Below are positions 53,528 through 62,419 of a stretch of DNA of 64,000 nucleotides, piece after piece. Source of the stretch: Boseongicola sp. (GTDB taxonomy: Bacteria; Pseudomonadota; Alphaproteobacteria; Rhodobacterales; Rhodobacteraceae). The stretch lies in the NCBI GenBank assembly GCA_014075275.1, contig CP046179.1, positions 2,117,932 through 2,181,931 of the forward strand. Reading direction: 5' to 3'. Within the stretch, counting starts at the first letter, position 1. Each line of letters starts with the position of its first letter. Under the pieces are notes generated by a model. The model was not told the origin of the DNA and searched no databases. It was given only the letters and a program-made list of their open reading frames with translations. The position numbers and the translations under genes are program-made.

Positions 53528-54760
53528 ATGGGAATATCTGATCGGATTGGCGGTGTATCGCGCCGGGATTTCTTTAGAGTAGCAGGGACTTACGGTCTAA
53601 GTTCGACGCTTTTGGCAGCTGGCACGTTCGGCGGGGCCATGACAGTGGGCAATTTGGCACGAGCAGCCGAATCAACCTACGAAAAGCGATTCGCTAAAGA
53701 GGCAAAGCACACACTGAAGTTTGGCGCTGCTGGATTTAACCCACAAAACCTGTTGATCGAGCGTGCGGGTGCATTGGAATTTGCGCGTGACCTCGAAAGC
53801 CGCACCGATGGCGAAATCCGCGTCGACTTTATCGGCAACAACCAAATCTGTGGCCAGGTGTCCTGCGTTGAGAAAACACAGCAAGGCATCGTTGATATCT
53901 ATGCTGCATCGACTCAGAACTCTGCCGGTGGTGCACCATATCTGAACGTTCTGGACTATGCCTACATGTTCCGTAACCGGGCAGACCAGTATCACTTCCT
54001 GTATTCGCCAAAGTCACAAGCGCTTCTTCGTGAGCCTTACGAGCGTCGTCACGGCTTGAAGTTCTTGTTCAGCCACGCTGAACTTCGCGGCATCCAGTTA
54101 GGTCTGTCCTGGGAAGACAAGCCAACGGTGACATCCATTGAGCAGTTGTTTGGCACCAAGAACCGCGTAACAGGCACCCAACTTGGCCGTATCGCGATGA
54201 CTGCGTTGAACCTGAACCCAGTTCCAGTTGCCTGGGAAGAAACACTTGATGGTCTGAAGCAAGGTCTGATTGATGGAGCTGAGACTTGGGCCTCGGCTGT
54301 GGCTTATGCCAACATGTCGCCAGTGGTTTCACAGTCGGTTCATCTGAACTTCTTCTGCGGCACCGAGCACACAGCAATGTCGGCTTCGGTATTTGATGAA
54401 CTTGGTGGTGACTTGCAGGATGCCGTTATGGAATCCTCTTACTGGGCTCAAACCCACGTGCAAGCTGCTAACGAAGCCGCACTGGTCAAGACAGTTGGTC
54501 TTTCCGATCCACAACTTCCAAACACGATCTTTGCCAAGAACAATGTACGCAACGCGTTCTTGTCTGACGCCGAGATCAAGAAAGCGGAAGAGATGTGCTC
54601 GCCAGAGTTCCAACCACAGCTTTGGGAACAGTGGCGTGAGCGGATCAATGGCTGGCAGGGTGGCGCAGACACCTATCAGGAAATCTATGACGAAGTTCGC
54701 ACCATCCCTGCGGACACATTGCCGGAGAACGTTGAACCACGTCGTTGGTGGAAAGCGTAA
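53528..54760 (+). CDS. TRAP transporter substrate-binding protein (DctP type)
   Basis: 410 residues from the ATG preceded by GGGAGG. The Tat-type leader SRRDFFRVAG indicates folded export to the periplasm. The mature protein shows the DctP fold: FARDLESRTDGEIRVDFIG, GIVDIYAASTQNS, AELRGIQLGLSWEDKP and GLKQGLIDGAETWAS. It delivers an organic acid or similar solute to the DctQ/DctM proteins encoded next. A strong hairpin separates it from them, which usually lets the binding protein be made in excess. Confidence 0.9.
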   Translation: MGISDRIGGVSRRDFFRVAGTYGLSSTLLAAGTFGGAMTVGNLARAAESTYEKRFAKEAKHTLKFGAAGFNPQNLLIERAGALEFARDLESRTDGEIRVDFIGNNQICGQVSCVEKTQQGIVDIYAASTQNSAGGAPYLNVLDYAYMFRNRADQYHFLYSPKSQALLREPYERRHGLKFLFSHAELRGIQLGLSWEDKPTVTSIEQLFGTKNRVTGTQLGRIAMTALNLNPVPVAWEETLDGLKQGLIDGAETWASAVAYANMSPVVSQSVHLNFFCGTEHTAMSASVFDELGGDLQDAVMESSYWAQTHVQAANEAALVKTVGLSDPQLPNTIFAKNNVRNAFLSDAEIKKAEEMCSPEFQPQLWEQWRERINGWQGGADTYQEIYDEVRTIPADTLPENVEPRRWWKA

Positions 54761-54778
54761 TCGACAACTAGGCAGACT

Positions 54779-54811
54779 GGCCGGCCCGAAAGTTAGGGCC
54801 GGCCTTTTTTT
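54779..54811 (+). terminator. intrinsic terminator/attenuator between DctP and DctQ genes
   Basis: GGCCGGCCC and GGGCCGGCC form a perfect 9-bp stem with an 8-base loop, followed by seven T. It probably terminates most transcripts after the binding-protein gene with partial read-through. Confidence 0.88.
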
Positions 54812-54867
54812 AACGGTAGACTAATTTTAGAGTTTTTTTCTATCGGATCCAAAGGGAGGGCCGCCAG

Positions 54868-55539
54868 ATGTCGATATGGGCAGACATGCAGACGATTGTT
54901 ACGGCAACGCTGAGTGGTGATATCAATTTCAGTGTCGTGAAGGCCTATCGGTCGGACGGGGCGTGGTTCGTCTTAGGACCGCTGACTATCATTGGCGCGT
55001 TTCTTGTTCACTATATCTACAAGGCAGTACCTTGGATCGATCGCAATCTGGAGAAGTCGATCGTCGTTTATACCTATGTGATTATGGCAGGCATCATCTT
55101 TGTCGGCGTGATCCAGAGATTTGTTTTCTCAGCTCAGGTTCCATGGTCAACGACGATTCCGCCGCTCTTGTTCATGATTATGGCCTGGTATGGTTGTTCG
55201 TTTAACGTGAAGTTGCGCACCCATCTGAGCTTTGCCGAATTTCGCACAAAGATGAGCCACCGCGGGCAGCTAGCCTGTCTGATGGTCGACAATGTGCTTT
55301 GGATGGTTTTTGCCATCATTGTGGTCACGACAACAGCGCGTGCCACTGTGAATACCTACGACAACTTCGCCATCGTCCTTGGAACCGACAATGTTATGCG
55401 GTGGTGGTTCATGGTTACCATGCCGATCTGTTTCATCATGTTGGCAGGTCGCGTGGTTGGGAACGCCATCGAAGACATCGCAAATTATCGAAATGGCGGC
55501 CCGATGATCAAACAGGCTGTAATCGGGGGGGATGTATAA
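54868..55539 (+). CDS. TRAP transporter small permease (DctQ type)
   Basis: 223 residues with four membrane helices after a cytoplasmic N-terminus (WFVLGPLTIIGAFLVHYI, VIMAGIIFVGVIQRFVF, VLWMVFAIIVVTTTA, MVTMPICFIMLAGRVVG). AAAGGGAGGG precedes the start. It bridges the binding protein and the large permease. Its stop overlaps the DctM start (TAATG). Confidence 0.88.
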   Translation: MSIWADMQTIVTATLSGDINFSVVKAYRSDGAWFVLGPLTIIGAFLVHYIYKAVPWIDRNLEKSIVVYTYVIMAGIIFVGVIQRFVFSAQVPWSTTIPPLLFMIMAWYGCSFNVKLRTHLSFAEFRTKMSHRGQLACLMVDNVLWMVFAIIVVTTTARATVNTYDNFAIVLGTDNVMRWWFMVTMPICFIMLAGRVVGNAIEDIANYRNGGPMIKQAVIGGDV

Positions 55540-56897
55540 TGACCGACGGAACCTGGATTACACTTATCTCTTTGGCCGTTACCGTCTTGTTCATGATGGG
55601 CACGCCAGTTTTGCTGATCATCTTTTACTGGGTTGTAGGGTGCAGCTTTGTGCTGGATCTGACGCTGGACAACACTGGCTCTGAGCTTTTGAACGTCTTT
55701 AAAGATGGCTTTGCCCTGATGGCGATGCCGTTGTTTATTCTGACCGGCGACCTGATCAATAAGTCGGGCATCGCGAAACGATTATCTGATTTTGCCTATG
55801 CCTGTTTGGGCTGGATACGGGGCGGTCTTGCGATGGCGGCAATTGGCGCTTGCGGATTGTTTGCAGCGATCTCGGGGTCCAACTCGGCAACCACTGCAAC
55901 GATTGGGTCAATGTTGCACCCTGAAATGGTCAAAGGCGGCTATGACGAGCGCTTTTCGGCGGCAACCGCTGCCGCTGGCGGCACGGTTGGGATCATCATT
56001 CCACCGTCGATTATCTTCATCGTCTATGGCTTCTTGATGAATCTGCCGATTTCGGACTTGTTCATTGCGGGCATCATACCTGGCACACTGATGGTCTTGG
56101 CCATGATGATCGCCTGCTTCGTCGTATGTTCGATTAACGGCTGGGGCTACATCATCAAACTATCGCTGAGCCGCGTTATTAAGACTGGCGTCGGTGCCTG
56201 GCTTGGTTTCTTTGCCATCGGGTTGGTTCTATGGGGAATTTACACTGGTAAATTCTCTCCGACCGAGGCGGCAGGTGTGACGGTTGGCTTCTGTATTATC
56301 GTTGGAATGCTGAGCTATCCCGCCAACAAGATTATGGGCACGAGCGCCGATACTCCAATTGAAGAAAAATCACTGTCTTCGATGGTTGTAGTTGAAGGTT
56401 TCAAGCTGACCGAAATCCCTTCGATTGTTGTTCGGTCCGCGCAAATTTCGGGCATTCTGGCGCCGTTGATTGCGGTATCGGTCGTGATGCAGCAAATCTT
56501 ATCTTTGCTGGGTGCACAGGAAGTGATCGGCAGCTTTGTAACGGGAATGGGTGGGTACTATCCTGTTCTGTTTACTGCCATGGCTATGGTTTTTGTCGCC
56601 GGCATGATTTTGGAATCACTACCGGTAACAATCATTCTGGCCCCAATTCTTGCGCCGATTGCAGTGAGTGTTGGTGTTGATCCGGTCCACTTCTCGGTCA
56701 TATTCCTGGTCGGAGCATCGATTGGTTTCATCACGCCACCCTATGGATTGAACCTTTATGTCGCATCTGGCGTAACCGGGGTGCCTTATTTCCGTCTGTT
56801 GCGGTATTCGACGATCTATCTTGTGTCGCTACTTGCGGTTTGGATCTTTGTGGCCCTGACCCCCGAAATGGCACTGGCTTTGCTGCCGAACAGATAA
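55539..56897 (+). CDS. TRAP transporter large permease (DctM type)
   Basis: 452 residues from the ATG overlapping the DctQ stop; the frame extends upstream within DctQ without meaning. About 12 hydrophobic helices, with the family motifs MPLFILTGDLINKSGIAKRL, SGSNSATTATIGSMLHPEM and SIGFITPPYGLNLYV. It is the sodium-coupled translocating subunit in the inner membrane. Ends 10 bases before the IclR gene. Confidence 0.92.
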   Translation: MTDGTWITLISLAVTVLFMMGTPVLLIIFYWVVGCSFVLDLTLDNTGSELLNVFKDGFALMAMPLFILTGDLINKSGIAKRLSDFAYACLGWIRGGLAMAAIGACGLFAAISGSNSATTATIGSMLHPEMVKGGYDERFSAATAAAGGTVGIIIPPSIIFIVYGFLMNLPISDLFIAGIIPGTLMVLAMMIACFVVCSINGWGYIIKLSLSRVIKTGVGAWLGFFAIGLVLWGIYTGKFSPTEAAGVTVGFCIIVGMLSYPANKIMGTSADTPIEEKSLSSMVVVEGFKLTEIPSIVVRSAQISGILAPLIAVSVVMQQILSLLGAQEVIGSFVTGMGGYYPVLFTAMAMVFVAGMILESLPVTIILAPILAPIAVSVGVDPVHFSVIFLVGASIGFITPPYGLNLYVASGVTGVPYFRLLRYSTIYLVSLLAVWIFVALTPEMALALLPNR

Positions 56898-56907
56898 ACG
56901 AGGGTCT

Positions 56908-57687
56908 ATGCCGGACGACAACGTGCATCACGAGATTGGGCAAATCCCCACTAACCTGAGACTGGTTCGTCTTGTGGAAGTGGTGGCCCAGTCCGGGGTG
57001 CCGATGTCGCCAGCGGCACTAAGTGATGCCTTGGGTCTACCAAAGCCAACAATGCACCGGCTGTTGAATACTGCCGAGGCAGAGGAGTTGTTGCAACGGC
57101 ATATTGACGGCAAAAGTTTCGGACCCGGACGGAGACTTCGGCGCATCGCCACCAATACGCTGTCTTCAGAACGAATGCGTACAGATCGGATGGCAATTCT
57201 GCGCGCGGTTGCGTCAGATGTGGGAGAAACCTGTAATATCGCCGTACCAAACCGCGAGGGGATGATCTATCTTGAGCGTGTGGAAACCCACTGGCCATTG
57301 CGCATTCAATTACCAATCGGCACACAGGTGCCTTTCCACTGCACGGCAAGTGGGAAGATGTATTTGTCCGCCCTGCGGCGAGACAAGTTGGATCGAACGC
57401 TGAAAGCTTTACCGTTAACGCGACACACGAAACGCTCGTTGGTGCGAGTGAAAGACCTGTCCGAGGAGTTGCAAAATACGAGCGAACGGAGTTACGCAAC
57501 CGATAATGAAGAGTTCATGGACGGGATGGCAGCAATTGCGGTTCCAATCCTAGACGATCAAAATCGGCTTTTGTCGACGCTTTCAATTCACGCACCTATT
57601 CAACGACATGACATCAGTAGCCTCGTTCAGTATCTGAAGCGCCTTCGCGAAGCTGCCGATGAACTGGCCGCACTTGCCGTCGATTGA
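56908..57687 (+). CDS. IclR family transcriptional regulator
   Basis: 259 residues. The N-terminal winged helix is LRLVRLVEVVAQ, then SPAALSDALGLPKPTMHRLL. The C-terminal effector-binding domain has VGETCNIAVPNREGMIYLERV, PFHCTASGKMYLSAL and DGMAAIAVPILDDQ. It lies directly behind dctM and so is coexpressed with the transporter it probably controls. The dyad at 53486-53502 is a likely target. Confidence 0.92.
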   Translation: MPDDNVHHEIGQIPTNLRLVRLVEVVAQSGVPMSPAALSDALGLPKPTMHRLLNTAEAEELLQRHIDGKSFGPGRRLRRIATNTLSSERMRTDRMAILRAVASDVGETCNIAVPNREGMIYLERVETHWPLRIQLPIGTQVPFHCTASGKMYLSALRRDKLDRTLKALPLTRHTKRSLVRVKDLSEELQNTSERSYATDNEEFMDGMAAIAVPILDDQNRLLSTLSIHAPIQRHDISSLVQYLKRLREAADELAALAVD

Positions 57688-57811
57688 CCCGATTGCAGTT
57701 CGAAATTGCTCTTCGGTGTTACTGGCCGTTGAGATTTGGCCGAGCCACCAGCTATTGATACCTGCTTCCTGCTAGTGCAGGTTTCCAGAGCTGAGTGGGA
57801 GCGAACCAAGT

Positions 57812-59122
57812 ATGCCATTGGACCCCGATGATAATTTGAGCCGCGCTATCACTGCGCGACGCGAAGATCTGATTGCGCTCACCCAGGATTTGATCCGAAT
57901 TCCAACACTCAATCCACCGGGCGAGAATTATCGCGAGATTTGCGAGTATCTTAAAACCCGCCTGGCAAATGTCGGTTTTTCCATCGAATTGGTGCGTGCC
58001 GAAGGTAGTCCGGGCGATAGTGAAAAGTATCCCCGGTGGAATGTCGTCGCGCGACGGGTAGGTGCAATTTCCGGCGAATGCGTTCACTTCAATTCTCACA
58101 CGGATGTTGTGGAAGTCGGCCAAGGATGGACGCAAGACCCATTTGGTGGAGCGCTGGTGGATGGGCGCATTTACGGGCGTGGTAGCTGCGACATGAAAGG
58201 CGGACTTGCGGCTTCGATAATAGCTGTCGAAGCATTTCTGGAATGCGTTCCCAATTTCGCGGGCGCTATCGAGATATCTGGCACAGCAGACGAAGAAACG
58301 GGCGGATATGGCGGCGTCGCTTATCTGGCTGATCAGGGCTATTTCTCGCCCGAGCGCGTACAGCATGTGATCATTCCTGAACCTCTTCACAAGGATCGCA
58401 TTTGCCTTGGGCATCGCGGTGTTTGGTGGGCAGAGATCGAAACTCACGGCGAAATTGCCCATGGGTCTATGCCATTTCTGGGCGACTGTGCGGTTCGGCA
58501 TATGGGGGCCGTGCTGCACGAGATGGAGCAATCGCTTTACCCCGCCCTGGCGGCCCGCAAAACTGAAATGCCAGTGGTGCCTGAAGGTGCGCGCCAATCG
58601 ACAATGAATATTAATTCGTTCCACGGTGGACAGGATGAGCTGCCCGCCGATTTTATGGGGTTTCCATCCGCGTGCGTGCCAGACAGCGCCCGGATGATAG
58701 TCGACCGTCGTTTTTTGATCGAAGAACGCCTTGAAGACGTGCAAAACGAAATTATCGACGTTCTTGAAAAAGTGAAATCAGAGCGCGAAACGTTCTCGTA
58801 TGACGTTCGTGAGATGCATCATGTAGTTCCAACGATGACGGATAAAACGTCACCCGTGGTTGAAAGCGTGGCGAAAGCCATTCACGAGGTTGTAGGTCGC
58901 GAAGCAGAATATGTTGTATCTCCGGGAACTTACGATCAAAAACACATAGATAGAATTGGGCGACTAAAGAATTGCATCGCCTATGGGCCCGGATTGTTGG
59001 AACTTGCGCATAAACCGGATGAATACATCGAGGTAGACGATATGCTGGACTCGGCTAATGTGATGGGGCGCTGCCTTGTCGATCTGCTGACAGACAGCGG
59101 CACAAAGGGAGAGAAAACATGA
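57812..59122 (+). CDS. M20 family deacylase (ArgE/DapE-like)
   Basis: 436 residues of the di-zinc M20 family. Metal ligands appear in HFNSHTDVVEVG, GRGSCDMKGGLA and SGTADEETGGYGG, with further His near the end. Known relatives remove acyl groups from N-acyl amino acids; the substrate here is unknown. Its stop overlaps the ABC binding-protein start (ATGA), so it is coupled to a Dpp-type transporter and probably acts on what that transporter brings in. Confidence 0.88.
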   Translation: MPLDPDDNLSRAITARREDLIALTQDLIRIPTLNPPGENYREICEYLKTRLANVGFSIELVRAEGSPGDSEKYPRWNVVARRVGAISGECVHFNSHTDVVEVGQGWTQDPFGGALVDGRIYGRGSCDMKGGLAASIIAVEAFLECVPNFAGAIEISGTADEETGGYGGVAYLADQGYFSPERVQHVIIPEPLHKDRICLGHRGVWWAEIETHGEIAHGSMPFLGDCAVRHMGAVLHEMEQSLYPALAARKTEMPVVPEGARQSTMNINSFHGGQDELPADFMGFPSACVPDSARMIVDRRFLIEERLEDVQNEIIDVLEKVKSERETFSYDVREMHHVVPTMTDKTSPVVESVAKAIHEVVGREAEYVVSPGTYDQKHIDRIGRLKNCIAYGPGLLELAHKPDEYIEVDDMLDSANVMGRCLVDLLTDSGTKGEKT

Positions 59123-60597
59123 AAAACACGTATCTGATGGGCGTCGCCGCCCTGGCACTTGTGGGAGCTTCGGCGGCCTATTCGGCTGAGACCGGATTGA
59201 CGGTTGGGCTGCAATTGGAACCGCCCCATCTTGACCCAACCAGCGCTGCTGCGGGTGCAATCGATCAGGTTGTGTATTCCAACGTTTTCGAGGGGCTGAC
59301 ACGGTTTGGCCCGGATGGGTCAGTAAATCCCGGGCTGGCGGAAAGCTGGGAAATCTCTGACGATGGATTGACCTATACCTTCAATCTGCGAAGCGGTGTC
59401 GCGTTTCACGATGGCACAACGATGGACGCAGATGACGTGGTGTTTTCATTGGACCGCGCACGCGGGGAAGAAAGTGTGAACGCTCAAAAGGCCCTGTTTG
59501 GCGGGATCGAAAGCGTCGAAGCCGTCGACGCCAACACCGTCAAGGTGACGCTTTCGGCCGCAAATGGCAGCTTCCTCTTCAACATGGCCTGGGGCGATGC
59601 CGTAATTGTCGCGCCGGAAAGCATTGAAACCATCAAAACCAATCCAGTTGGCACAGGTGCGTTCAAGTTTTCGAACTGGGTCCAGGGTGACGAGATTGAG
59701 CTGGTGCGCAATGACAGTTACTGGGGTGATGCGGCAGCTTTAGAGACCGCAACATTTAAATTCATAAGCGATCCGACAGCAGCCTTTGCATCTGTGATGG
59801 CAGAGGATGTAGATGTCTTTTACAACTACCCTGCCCCGGAGAACCTGCCGCAATTTGAGGCGGATGCAAGGTTCAAGGTTTTGTTTGGATCGACCGAAGG
59901 CGAAACCATTCTTTCCACCAACAACAAGATGCCGCCTTTCGACGATGTGCGCGTGCGTCAGGCAGTTGCCCATGCAATTGACCGTCAGGCTATCATTGAT
60001 GGTGCGATGTTCGGGCTTGGTACGCCAATTGGAACGCATTTCGCGCCGCATAATCCTGATTACATCGATCTGACCGGCAATTCGAATTACGACCCAGACA
60101 AAGCCCGAGCATTGCTGGCAGAAGCCGGGTATGCAGACGGCTTTACGACCACATTGAAACTTCCTCCGCCGTCTTATGCCCGCCGTGGAGGCGAGATCAT
60201 TGCGGCGCAGTTACGCGCGGTTGGTATTAATACCGAGATCTCGAACCTGGAATGGGCGCAGTGGCTTGAACAAGTTTTCCGCGGTTATGATTTTGGCCTA
60301 ACGATTGTCAGTCACACCGAACCGTTTGACATTGGGATCTATGCGCGTCCTGAATACTACTTTCAGTATGACAATCCTGACTATCAGCAGTTGATCGTCG
60401 ATTTGACCGGTGAAACCGATCCGGCGGCGCGGACAGAATTGATTCACAAGGCACAGACCATCATCTCAGAAGACTATGTGAACGGCTATCTGTTCCAACT
60501 GGCTGTTCCGACGGTTACGAACGCCAAAGTGAATGGACTTTGGGAAGATGCGCCCACGCAAGCCGTTGATCTGACGGGCGTAAGCTGGTCCGACTAA
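59119..60597 (+). CDS. ABC transporter substrate-binding protein (DppA/OppA type)
   Basis: 492 residues with an N-terminal signal peptide (LMGVAALALVGASAAYSAE). The SBP family 5 signature is VYSNVFEGLTRFGPDGSVNP followed by LAESWEISDDGLTYTFNLR. Such proteins bind peptides, N-acyl amino acids or related compounds in the periplasm. First transporter gene of the unit, after the M20 deacylase. Confidence 0.92.
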   Translation: MKNTYLMGVAALALVGASAAYSAETGLTVGLQLEPPHLDPTSAAAGAIDQVVYSNVFEGLTRFGPDGSVNPGLAESWEISDDGLTYTFNLRSGVAFHDGTTMDADDVVFSLDRARGEESVNAQKALFGGIESVEAVDANTVKVTLSAANGSFLFNMAWGDAVIVAPESIETIKTNPVGTGAFKFSNWVQGDEIELVRNDSYWGDAAALETATFKFISDPTAAFASVMAEDVDVFYNYPAPENLPQFEADARFKVLFGSTEGETILSTNNKMPPFDDVRVRQAVAHAIDRQAIIDGAMFGLGTPIGTHFAPHNPDYIDLTGNSNYDPDKARALLAEAGYADGFTTTLKLPPPSYARRGGEIIAAQLRAVGINTEISNLEWAQWLEQVFRGYDFGLTIVSHTEPFDIGIYARPEYYFQYDNPDYQQLIVDLTGETDPAARTELIHKAQTIISEDYVNGYLFQLAVPTVTNAKVNGLWEDAPTQAVDLTGVSWSD

Positions 60598-60609
60598 ATC
60601 GACCTGTAA

Positions 60610-60635
60610 GCCTCGGCGATTTCGTTCGCCGAGGC
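60610..60635 (+). promoter_or_regulatory. hairpin between binding-protein and permease genes
   Basis: GCCTCGGCGA-TTTCGT-TCGCCGAGGC, a perfect 10-bp stem without a T-run. Likely an mRNA 3'-end stabiliser or processing signal that raises binding-protein levels over the permeases. Confidence 0.65.
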
Positions 60636-60653
60636 GCTTGAGAGGCACTCGCC

Positions 60654-61601
60654 ATGGCGCGCTATATACTGACGCGATTGCTATCGCTGGCCGTCAGTTT
60701 GGTGGTGGCGAGTGTTGTCGTCTTTACAGCTATTGAAGTCATCCCCGGAGACCCAGCGGCATTTATGCTGGGTATCAACGCACAACCTGACACCGTCGCA
60801 GCATTACGCGAGCAGCTGGGGTTGGATGTGTCCATGGCGCAGAGATACGTCAATTGGGTTTCGGGCATGCTGATGGGTGATTTTGGCACGTCTTACACCT
60901 ATAGAACTCCTGTGACCGAAATGATCGGCGAACGTCTCTGGATTTCATTGCCGTTGGCGTTGTTTGCCCTGACCCTGTCAACGTTGATTGCATTTCCGGT
61001 TGGCATTTTGGCGGCAACACGGCGCGGCTCAGCCGCGGATACAACAGTTATGGGGCTAACGCAGCTAGGGATTGCGGTGCCTAGTTTTTGGTTCGCGATG
61101 TTGTTGGTTCTGTTTTTTTCCATCAACTTGCGTTGGTTTTCAGCCGGCGGTTTTCCAGGATGGGACGAAGGTTTATTCGCGGGCATGAAGGCGCTGACAC
61201 TTCCAGCAGTCTCGCTGGCGCTACCACAGGCATCGATATTGGCGCGGGTTATGCGGTCTGCTTTGTTGGACACTCTTGGCGAAGACTTCATTCGAACGGC
61301 GCGAGCAAAGGGGCTAACCCAAAGACAAGCGCTGTGGCGTCACGCATTGCGAAACGCTTTGATACCGGTGCTAACAATCATTGGACTTCAGTTTTCGTTC
61401 TTATTGGCAGGCGCCATCATCATCGAAAACGTATTCTTCTTGCCGGGGCTTGGGCGGTTAATTTTTCAAAGCATCGCACAGCGAGATTTGATCGTCGTTG
61501 AAAGCACGGTCATGTTGCTGGTTTTTGCGGTCATCCTGGTCAATTTCGCAGTGGATATCGCATATGCTGCGGTTGATCCGCGATTAAGGCGGGCGGGATG
61601 A
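60654..61601 (+). CDS. ABC transporter permease (DppB type)
   Basis: 315 residues with six membrane helices. The N-terminus MARYILTRLLSLAVSLVVAS and VIPGDPAAFMLG are characteristic of DppB-like permeases. The EAA loop is seen at RTARAKGLTQRQALWRHALR. It pairs with the DppC-type permease, which it overlaps by four bases. Confidence 0.92.
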   Translation: MARYILTRLLSLAVSLVVASVVVFTAIEVIPGDPAAFMLGINAQPDTVAALREQLGLDVSMAQRYVNWVSGMLMGDFGTSYTYRTPVTEMIGERLWISLPLALFALTLSTLIAFPVGILAATRRGSAADTTVMGLTQLGIAVPSFWFAMLLVLFFSINLRWFSAGGFPGWDEGLFAGMKALTLPAVSLALPQASILARVMRSALLDTLGEDFIRTARAKGLTQRQALWRHALRNALIPVLTIIGLQFSFLLAGAIIIENVFFLPGLGRLIFQSIAQRDLIVVESTVMLLVFAVILVNFAVDIAYAAVDPRLRRAG

Positions 61602-62419
61602 TGGCGTCGCGAAATCTGGTCATCGGAGGCATACTGACCGCGATATTCGCTGGAGCGGCGCTCCTGTCCTTTCTTTGGATCCCTTATGACATTGAAGTTC
61701 TGAATATTGCGGAACGGATGAAGACACCGTCACCCGACCACGTGCTGGGCACGGATCACTTTGGACGAGATATACTGTCGATGATCATGGTGGGCGCTCG
61801 GACTTCAATCGCAGTAGCTTTGGTGGCAGTTGGCGTGGGCATGGGGTTTGGGGTGCCAATGGGGCTTGCGGCAGCCGCAAATCGCGGCAGTCTGCTGGAC
61901 GAAGTGGTTGGGCGCGGGAATGACCTGATATTCGCGTTCCCGTCCCTGTTGATTGCAATTCTGATTACCGCGAGCTTTGGACCAAGTGCGGTTAATGCCG
62001 TTATCGCGATTGGTATTTACAACGTTCCAGTTTTCGCCCGATTAACCCGTGGATCAGCCCTTAGCCTTTGGAAGCGGGACTTTATTTTGGCGGCACGGGT
62101 TTCGGGAAAAGGTGCGGCACGCATCTCGGTCGAGCATATCCTGCCCAATATTCTAAACTTGCTGATCGTACAGGGGACCATCCTGTTCTCGCTAGGCATT
62201 CTGGCCGAGGCTTCGCTGTCTTATGTCGGACTTGGGGCGCAGCCGCCGATTCCAAGTTGGGGGCGTATGTTAGCCGACAGCCAAACAATGATCAGTCTTG
62301 CACCACACCTGGCCATGTTCCCGGGATTGGCGATTGTCTTCATGGTGTTGGGATTGAACCTGTTGGGTGACGGTTTGCGGGACATTCTGGACCCCCGGAT
62401 CAGGAGGGATCTGGGATGA
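61598..62419 (+). CDS. ABC transporter permease (DppC type)
   Basis: 273 residues. HVLGTDHFGRDILSMIMVGAR is the hallmark of DppC-type permeases and the EAA loop lies around AARVSGKGAARISVEHILPN. A first helix precedes a long periplasmic segment, then five more. It ends with GDGLRDILDPRIRR and overlaps the ATPase start (ATGA). Confidence 0.92.
   Translation: MMASRNLVIGGILTAIFAGAALLSFLWIPYDIEVLNIAERMKTPSPDHVLGTDHFGRDILSMIMVGARTSIAVALVAVGVGMGFGVPMGLAAAANRGSLLDEVVGRGNDLIFAFPSLLIAILITASFGPSAVNAVIAIGIYNVPVFARLTRGSALSLWKRDFILAARVSGKGAARISVEHILPNILNLLIVQGTILFSLGILAEASLSYVGLGAQPPIPSWGRMLADSQTMISLAPHLAMFPGLAIVFMVLGLNLLGDGLRDILDPRIRRDLG

Noticed and set aside
57752-58744. 330-codon frame opposite the M20 deacylase gene
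   Set aside because: Overlaps a complete conserved enzyme and lacks a ribosome-binding site.
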